A DNA stretch of 14,048 nucleotides from Monoraphidium neglectum (Eukaryota; Chlorophyta; Chlorophyceae; Sphaeropleales; Selenastraceae), in the NCBI RefSeq assembly GCF_000611645.1, contig NW_014012601.1, positions 3,867 to 17,914 of the forward strand. The letters run 5' to 3'. This document shows, in pieces, positions 7,982 through 14,048 of the stretch. The notes below the pieces were generated by a model. That model ran no database searches. It worked only from the letters and a program-made list of their open reading frames with translations, and was not told the DNA's origin. The stretch's first letter is position 1; every line of letters starts with the position of its first letter. Made by a program: the position numbers and the translations under genes.

Positions 7982-10302
7982 CCCTGTCTGCAGCTGCAAC
8001 CTGCTGCCGGCCTCTGTGCCAGTGCCCGCAGCTGCCGTGCCTGCCGCCAACGCCTGCTGCTGCGACGACGCCTGCGCAGCCCTGGACCCTCCAGTGAGGG
8101 TCGCCGCCGCTGCTGCTGCAGCTGCCTCCTCCCGCGCCGCGGCCTGCAGCTGCAGCTGCTGCAGGTGCTCGGCCACGTTGAGGTGGGGCAGCGTCTTGGG
8201 CGACAGCAAGGCGCCGTTGCCGTCCTCCTCTGCATTTCCCGGTAACGCCAGTGGTGTGTTTGCCGGATTTAGACTCACCCCTTCGTCAAACTTGTCAAGT
8301 TCAAGCAGTCATCACAAGGCCTGCATCTTGAGACGTGCTGTTCTCATTTTCATAGCAGAACAGCCCCAGCTCCACCAGCAACCCCTTGCATGCACCCACA
8401 GCACCACCCTTGCAACCCACCATACATCGTGATTGTCAGAATCCGCGCCTTTGGAGAGCTCATGAGCGCCAGAGCTGGGTTGAACGCCGGCAGGGAGAAC
8501 GGGTCGTCCAACGTCTGCCGCCCGCTGTCGTGCAGCGGAGACTCTGACTCCGACCCAGACCCGGCGCCGTCGTCGTCGCCCGAGAGGCTCATCACTGCGG
8601 ACGCGAGCAGCTTGATGGCGGCGGCGGCGCGGCGGTTGCGCAGCGGGTCCACCTTGGCGGCGGCGCGCTCCAGCTGGGTGAGCTCGCGGTCCAGAAGCTG
8701 GTTTGGGGTTCAGATGAGGTGCAGTTGTAGTGGATGCAAGCGTCAAGGCGACTGGCAGCCGATGACAGCATTGGTGGCATGGCCAGCCAGTCTTCTGCAT
8801 CACCACTTCCGTAAGAGGGGCTGACAGTGCTTCCGCTGCCAGCACTCAGGCAACACGGAACGTCAGCACCCTTGCACATGGCCGTTGCAGCAGCCGGGCG
8901 CACCAGAGCACCATAGCAACGCCATGTCAGTACCCGCACTCCCTCATTCAGGCTCACCTCTTCGCTCCAGAAGGGCCCGTGCACCTCCCGCACCACCTCC
9001 CGCACCAACTGCTCAGCCTGCTTCTGCAGCCGGTCCGGGACATCCCCCGTCGGATCAAACGGCTTGCACTGCGGCGGCGCAGCATGCAGGAGAAAGGTTT
9101 CCTGGGTTCAAGGTGTGGCCCACCGTTCTTGGCTGCAGCCCCAGGTACGCTCTTGCAACATAAGCAATCGTGCCGCGGCCATCACAAAGCGGCAGCTCTG
9201 CATGCGCACCAAGACCTCTGCATCCTCTCTGAACCATGTACCGACTCGCGCTGGGTCATCCGCCGCATGCGTCCCACGCCTGCACGGATGCACTCCCACC
9301 GCACGCGGCGTGCGCGCTTCCGGCCGCATGGCAGCCCACCAGCGCTTTGAACTCCTCCACCATCCGGTGCTGGTGCATGGGCAGCGCGCACGTGCTGCTC
9401 GCCAGCTTCTGCGCCACGTCGCCGGCCGCCGCCGCCAGCGCGGGTGAGGAAGTGGACGCGGCGGCCGCGGAGAGCGCGAGACGTACGCGCGCGGCCGCGT
9501 CGTGCAGCAGCTGCACGTGCACGTCTGTCGGGGTGGGGTTTGGAGCGGCGCAAGAAAGGTTGCCTTGAAACTGGTCTGCTTATATAACTGAGTGTGGAGC
9601 TGCTGCCATGTATGAAAGGGTGCATGCGCCTGGTCGTTCATGCACGCGGCTTGCGGCGCCTGCCCATGCGTCGGCCCCCACCCTCTGTCAGGAAGGAGTA
9701 CAGGCGCCCAGCCTCTGTCGCGCCGGTGTGCAGCTGCGCCGTCGATTCCAGCAGTGAGCGCAGCTCCTGCAGGGGGTTGCAGGGTGCGCGGTGCGATGGT
9801 GTCCCCCGTCTCGCTCGTGGGGTTCGAGAATCTTTTCACGAGAACTCCCTCGGTTGCAGCTGCACGGCGCGCGCCACATGTATGCTTGTCAGACCATTGT
9901 CCTGAGTCGACTGCAGGTGCGCCCCTGTAAGGTGCAGCATGCCATGCGCAGAAAATCGCTCGGATCTCCTCCCCGCTTCCTACAAGCAGCGACTGCTCAG
10001 AGCCGGGGCCAGCCCGCTTGACAGAGGCAGCCATGCACACACAACATCAAACCCACTTGGACAGTATTTCGGGCCTCGTCCGGCAGTGCGGCGAGCTGGC
10101 TGACGCCCAGCACGGCAAGCGCTGCGTGTGCCTCCTTCACAAACTTGCGAGTGGTGACGATGACGGGCGCCTGGACCTGGCCCGGCATGCCCGGCGCGGC
10201 GAGCGCGCCAGGCATGGTCGCGCCAAGGGTCGTGCCGGCGCCGCAGGCGCCCTCCGGGCCGTGCGGCGCCTTCCTAACTGCGGTAAATGACTTGAAACTC
10301 AT
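6437..10302 (-). CDS. Leucine-rich repeat protein (ribonuclease-inhibitor type) with helical and Gln/Ala-rich N-terminal region
   Basis: Predicted minus-strand exons: 10302-10057, 9766-9682, 9524-9340, 9068-8958, 8697-8421, 8229-7472, 7260-7081, 6823-6633 and 6479-6437. All junctions are GT-AG and in phase; the sum is 2,076 nt, exactly 692 codons with a TGA stop. Residues 1-300 are mostly helical and charged, with no domain I recognise. Residues 302-510 are low complexity: Ala runs, an 11-Gln run at 385-395, further Gln/His-rich sequence, and a Gly/Ser linker. Residues about 536-677 hold five 28-residue repeats: LSLAHNWIGDAG, LELPDNRITDEG, LQLGRNKIGDAG, LSLHDNAIGSEG and a degenerate fifth. 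This LxLxxNxIxDxG form is the ribonuclease-inhibitor class also found in RanGAP, NLR-like and DRC5 proteins. Splicing restores the 28-residue spacing exactly at two introns, which supports the model. The last exon adds a short basic tail (RFSIRQLFGRSKCL). There is no NACHT/NB-ARC, kinase or signal peptide. Likely a protein-interaction scaffold; the partner is unknown. An in-frame GTG at 10359 is not a credible start. Confidence 0.8.
7949..7981 (+). repeat. (CTG)11 tract encoding 11 Gln in the LRR protein
   Basis: Eleven triplets (one TTG) encode an uninterrupted 11-Gln run on the minus strand, within the low-complexity part of exon 6. More Gln/His-rich sequence follows near 7860-7890. Confidence 0.85.
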
Positions 10303-10409
10303 GCCCACCGCAACCGCGGGGGCCTGAAATGGCCGTTCGCCAGGCTGAAAAGCAACCACTTGAGCGGCGAAAAAGCACAGGAAGTTTCTTAGAAAGAGAC
10401 AGAGTTGTT

Positions 10410-10415
10410 CTTATA
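10410..10415 (-). promoter_or_regulatory. TATA-like box candidate for the LRR gene
   Basis: On the minus strand TATAAG lies about 108 nt upstream of the ATG at 10302, inside the A/T-rich sequence TATACATGTATAAG. The spacing would give a leader of about 80 nt. The motif is weak and its composition alone could produce it. Confidence 0.3.
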
Positions 10416-10815
10416 CATGTATATCGAGTAATTCACGGACGCGGTAACTGGATCCAGCCTGATTGAGCGCACTGGTCAAACGTGCTTGTCAGGCTGCGGA
10501 AAAGGCGATGAAATACTGTTAGAAGGTTTGAAGATACACTAATACAGTACTGCTCCCGCCACAGCTGCCATGCAAGGCCCTCAGGCTTGAAGCAGCATCG
10601 AAGCATGAGCCAGTGCCAAGGCAGCTTCTGCACCAGCAGCAACGGTCAAGCGGGCGTTTGTTTTCCCAGGTGCGATCAAATGTGATGCACTGGTGGTATT
10701 GTCCTACTATCCAGAAGCTATTAGACTTGGCGGCGGCGGTCGACACCCGATCTGACGGTGCCTGATCTGTCGTGGATATCGCACAGTCCGTTTCGGAAGG
10801 TGTAGCAAGCCAACA

Positions 10816-10839
10816 GGTGATCACGAGCTGTTGATCACC
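10816..10839. repeat. Perfect inverted repeat in the divergent promoter
   Basis: GGTGATCA and TGATCACC form 8-nt perfectly complementary arms separated by 8 nt. It lies about 97 nt upstream of the plus-strand TATA box. This is the shape of a dimeric transcription-factor site, or a small cruciform. No known factor is assigned. Confidence 0.55.
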
Positions 10840-10935
10840 GCTGCAGTTTGCAGGACACCGCGCACGCAACGCCGTTTCTCTGATCCAAAGCCCTCGAGAG
10901 TGGGCACAGCCTCGGCGTGAACTTTGGAAAGATAT

Positions 10936-10941
10936 TATAAA
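10936..10941 (+). promoter_or_regulatory. TATA box candidate for the nucleoplasmin-like gene
   Basis: TATAAA lies 130 nt upstream of the ATG at 11072, in an A/T-rich patch (GATATTATAAACTTG). A start of transcription about 25-30 nt downstream would leave a 5' leader of roughly 105 nt and would exclude the upstream in-frame ATG at 10943. Confidence 0.5.
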
Positions 10942-11071
10942 CTTGAAACTTGTAGGCTATGCCCGCTGCTGGCTGCGCCCTGAAGTTGCCATCACCGCCG
11001 CCGGCCCACCATTGCTGTGCCCTGTGCACCGGCCATCCACACGCCACGCCTTTGCACCTCGGCCCGCAGCA

Positions 11072-14014
11072 ATGGCGGACGGCGAGCCGGACTTTGAAAT
11101 GATCGAGTTCTGGGGCGAGGAGGTGCCGCCGGGCGCAAAGCGCTACTCTGTCGAGGTCGAGAACGAGCCCCCGATCTTCCACATGATCCACGTCACCGGC
11201 TGCGCCCTGGGCGACGCGCCGGCCAAGGGCCCGCACGTGCTTAAGGCCGTCCACAATGACAAGCCCATTGCTCTAGCCACGCTCGAGAAGGGCGCGGCCC
11301 ACCAGTTCTCCTTAGACTTTGGGATCAGCAGCACCACCACCTTCATCAACACGGGCGCGAGCCCCGTGTACATCTCCGGCTACATCACGCGGTCGGTGCA
11401 GCACATAGAGGGCTCGGACGAGGAGGACGAGGAAGACGAGGAGACCTACAGCGACGAGGTGGAGGACGACGACGAGGCGCCAGACGCAGTGCCCCTCTTC
11501 GGCGCGGTGGGTCTGGCACAGCTGGGGCAGTAACTCTTTCTTGGCTTCGTTGATGCCTTTGCAGGGCAGAAGGCATGTGTGGCTCAGCAGGTGGTCCGTA
11601 ATTGCCGCCTGCAATTGCTGTGTTTTCGGAGCGGCGCGGCGGCTGAAGACTGCTCAGGGATCCTTCCATGCCTGCTGCGTTGGCCGCCTGCCTGATCCGT
11701 GCTGTCACGCCACCGCTCGTGCCCCCCGCCCCGGCCCCCTCCCGCGCTGGCCCTGACTTGCCACCTGCTCTCCCCGGGCCGCCCCTGCCTCACCAGGGTG
11801 CCAGCCGCAAGAAGCGCGTCAGGGCGCTGGTGGATGAGGAGGCCGAGGAGACGAGCGATGAGGTGCGCAGCGGCGATGGCGGGGCAGGGGTGGGCGGCAG
11901 CCAGCGCAGGATCGCGCAGAGCGGCCGCAAGGGGGGCGGGCACCGCAACGCTACGCCTGTGCCGTGACGGGCCAAGGCATGTGACGGGCCAAGGCATAGC
12001 GTCGAATATGATAGCAGGGAGCTCAGTCAGCTCAGCAGCTGGCGAAGCAGCAGGCGCGCGGCAGCCAGCATGCGTGTTGCTTGTGGACGACTGAGTGGGA
12101 GGCTGCAGCAGTGCGGCTCACACTTTTTGCCGTGCTTTGCTGCTGCGCTTGGCGAGCGCACGCAGGATGAGGAGGGGGGCCTCAGCGAGGGGGGCAGCGA
12201 GGACGACGAGGGCGAGGAGGATGAGGACGAGGAAGACGACGAGGACGAGGAGGGTGAGCAGAGGGAAGCCAAGAAAAGCTCGGGTGCACAGCTGCTGGCT
12301 AGGCGCGTGGCCGAGCCTTGTGTGCCGGCCTGCTGACCCGCTGGCTGGCTCCCTGGGGCGTGCGAGCCGGCATTTGTGGCGCTGGCCGCTGAGTCGCGTG
12401 CAGCACGCCGCCAGGTGTCGCCCAGCACTCCGCCCCCTGCATTTGCGGCTACCTTAGTTGAAGCAAATCAGCAGCGCACGGCGCTGAGCCGAGGTCAGGA
12501 CAGGCGGTCTTGATTGTTCGTGTGTTTTGAGCGCAGCTGGGGCGTAGTCGAATACATAGCTCGCAGCCCGCCGCAAACGGCCTTGGCCCCCGCCGCCGCC
12601 GCGCCCCTTCCCAGGGGACGAGTACGACCGGCGGCTGGGGGCCAAGTCGTTCGCGGACGGCGCTGACGAGGACGAGGACGAGGAGGGGCTGCCGGCCCTG
12701 GACTCGGATGACCTTGTCGCAGAGGCCGACAGCGGTGCGAGCACGCCGCTGAGGCCGCTAGCCTGGGGTTGCGAAGGACACAGCGCCTGCCAGCAGCGCG
12801 CGGCCACAAATGTGAAGCAGTCGGAGCAACCACAGCTCTTCAAAGCGAACTCTCTCGTCTGCCATAGGGTACACGCCCACACGGGCTTGTAGCACACTCA
12901 ATGGCGCCGTCACACCGCACGACTTGGACTCAGCCGGCCCTCTACAAGGCAGCGTGCCCGAGGTGTGGCTGCCGCCAAGCTGCCCATGCGCTCTCTCAAA
13001 CTGCACGATTTGCCCGCGACCCCGCCCTGCAGACGACGAGGATGGCGCCGGGCGCATGCAGCTGGGCTCCAGCGACGAGGGCGACGAAGGGGAGAGCAGC
13101 GGCGAGGAGGAGGAGGGCGAGGACGAGGATGAGGATGAGAGCGACGAGGACGCGCCCCCGCGGGAGCAGAAGAACGCTCCGGTGGGTTGGGTTTGGGGGT
13201 GGGGCGGAAGGTGGCCGTGTTGATTGGAAGTGGGCTGTTGTGGCGGGGGCAGCCAGGAGCTGGGTGCCCGGGTGGACTGCGTCGGGTTGGGTCGGCAGAT
13301 TGCTGTTTTTTTCTGCAGCAACAGCCGGTATTGATCCTGAGCTCGCCCCACAACTGCCAGGCAATCCACGCGTGCTGCTGCCTTGCTTGCGCCGCCGCCC
13401 TGCCCCCACTCCGCAGCCCAAGCGCCAGCCGCAGCCCGCCTCGACGCCTCAGCCGGCCAAGAAGCAGAAAGTCGCAGAGGCCAAGGTGCCGGCCAGCGCG
13501 CCGCCGAAGGTGCAGCAGCAGAAGCAGGCGGCGGCCGGCAAGCAACAGCAGCAGCAGCAGAAGCAGAAGCAGGCGAACGGCGGCGACGCAGGTGAGTCCG
13601 CATGCGGAGGCTGGGCGCAGGCATATGGCGCCTTGGACGCTGTCCGGCCATCTGGCGGCTCGCACCACAGCGTGGTTTGCTTCGCGCCGCCTTGAATGGC
13701 AGCAACAGCGGCTGTCGTAGACACACCCCAACAGCTGCCACCCCCCAGGGGCCACACACTGCCCACTCTCAACCCTGTCCTTCCCTTTGCCAACCCCCTC
13801 GTTCTCACCGGTTCACAAAGCAGAAGCTGAGTACCTCTCGGCCATTGTTGAATACGTGCGCTCCCAGTCGGCCCCCGTGCCGTTGGCCGCGCTGGGCTCC
13901 AAGGTCAAGCGCCCAGAGGGCGTCAAGGCCAAGGCCAAGGCGTTCGTCACGGCGCACGCCGACAAGCTGGCATTTGACGAGAAGGCCCAGACGGTGTCCC
14001 TCAGGAAGAAGTGA
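11072..14014 (+). CDS. Nucleoplasmin-like (HD2/FKBP-type) acidic nuclear protein with novel C-terminal domain
   Basis: Predicted exons: 11072-11506, 11797-11862, 12166-12253, 12615-12734, 13033-13181, 13417-13591 and 13824-14014. All are GT-AG and in phase; 1,224 nt, 407 residues, stop TGA. Residues 11-107 form a nucleoplasmin-like beta domain: IEFWGEEVPPG resembles the MEFWG start of plant HD2 proteins, followed by HVTGCALG and a closing YISGYITRS, as in HD2 and the N-termini of nuclear FKBPs. Acidic blocks follow at 115-135, 158-196, 214-236 and 237-278, with basic NLS-like clusters RKKRVR (149-154) and PAKKQK (about 299-304) and a Lys/Gln-rich linker to residue 344. Residues 345-407 form a compact domain (helix EYLSAIVEYVR, then PLAALGSKV, then a Lys/Ala helix, then a strand pair ending SLRKK). 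The zinc finger of HD2 and the FKBP isomerase domain are both absent. Known family roles: histone binding and chaperoning, chromatin and rDNA regulation; HD2 deacetylase activity is disputed. The start was chosen because the upstream in-frame ATG (10943) lies next to the TATA box, and AGCAATGG fits a eukaryotic start context. Inferred location: nucleus or nucleolus. Confidence 0.82.
11964..11997 (+). repeat. Exact 17-nt tandem duplication in intron 2 of the nucleoplasmin-like gene
   Basis: GTGACGGGCCAAGGCAT occurs twice head to tail without mismatch. It lies in the 303-nt intron between exons 2 and 3. A perfect copy suggests a recent duplication. Confidence 0.85.
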
Positions 14015-14048
14015 GGGCGGCGGCTTCGCGGCAGCTTCAGGCGCGGCC

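Larger units (their letters stand above)
10303..11071. promoter_or_regulatory. Divergent (shared) promoter region between genes 2 and 3
   Basis: These 769 bp separate two genes transcribed away from each other. The stretch from about 10360 to 10960 is visibly richer in A/T than the coding flanks. It holds TATA-like boxes for each direction, a perfect inverted repeat (10816-10839) and a tandem heptamer AAACTTG at 10939-10952. The open frames inside (for instance minus strand 10519-10869) have no recognisable composition or domain, so I regard them as chance. Confidence 0.65.

Noticed and set aside
10519..10869. 116-codon minus-strand ORF in the divergent promoter
   Set aside because: Mixed composition, no recognisable domain, no splice support, and A/T-rich non-coding character.
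10943..11071. N-terminal extension of the nucleoplasmin-like protein from the ATG at 10943
   Set aside because: It lies directly after the TATA box and so before the expected transcription start. The family domain begins close to the ATG at 11072.
13187..13720. Alternative reading of exon 6 of the nucleoplasmin-like gene from the acceptor at 13318
   Set aside because: The frame yields Arg/Ser-rich shadow sequence and loses the C-terminal domain. Only a 9-nt microexon use of that acceptor keeps frame.

Overview
The window looks like nuclear DNA of a GC-rich green alga, probably a core chlorophyte of the Chlamydomonas/Sphaeropleales kind. The evidence is very high GC with G/C-ending codons, many short spliceosomal introns (about 110-360 nt), long Ala/Gly/Gln runs, CAG/CTG tracts, and a TGTAA-type polyadenylation motif. 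Nothing points to a prokaryote: there are no operons and no Shine-Dalgarno-led ORFs. The real genes are only visible after splicing. I rebuilt three multi-exon genes by hand, requiring splice sites and reading phase to agree at every junction.

Layout. (1) Positions 6156 down to the left edge, minus strand: a large alpha-helical, armadillo-like protein of at least 1,488 residues in 9 exons, running off the window. Its N-terminal Cys motif and the order of its helices match what I remember of plant PRD1 / animal MEI1, factors needed to start meiotic recombination. (2) Positions 6437-10302, minus strand: a 691-residue, 9-exon protein with five 28-residue ribonuclease-inhibitor-type leucine-rich repeats at its C-terminus, behind a long helical and low-complexity N-terminal part. 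(3) Positions 11072-14014, plus strand: a 407-residue, 7-exon protein with an HD2/FKBP-type nucleoplasmin-like domain, serial acidic tracts, a basic Gln-rich linker and an unusual small C-terminal domain.

Genes 1 and 2 are tandem, 280 bp apart. Genes 2 and 3 are divergent and share a 769-bp, relatively AT-rich promoter region with TATA-like boxes facing both ways and a perfect 8-bp-arm inverted repeat. I see no pathway joining all three. Genes 1 and 3 could both act in the nucleus (meiotic DNA breaks; chromatin or histone chaperoning), but adjacency alone says little in a eukaryote.

Most notable points: a probable meiotic gene in a green alga; opposing CUG (intron) and CAG (exon) repeats that could pair across a 3' splice site; a probable GC-AG intron supported by family alignment; and a nucleoplasmin-like protein that ends in a winged-helix/LOTUS-like domain instead of the zinc finger or FKBP domain usual in its relatives. 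All exon boundaries are predictions from sequence and are untested by transcripts.
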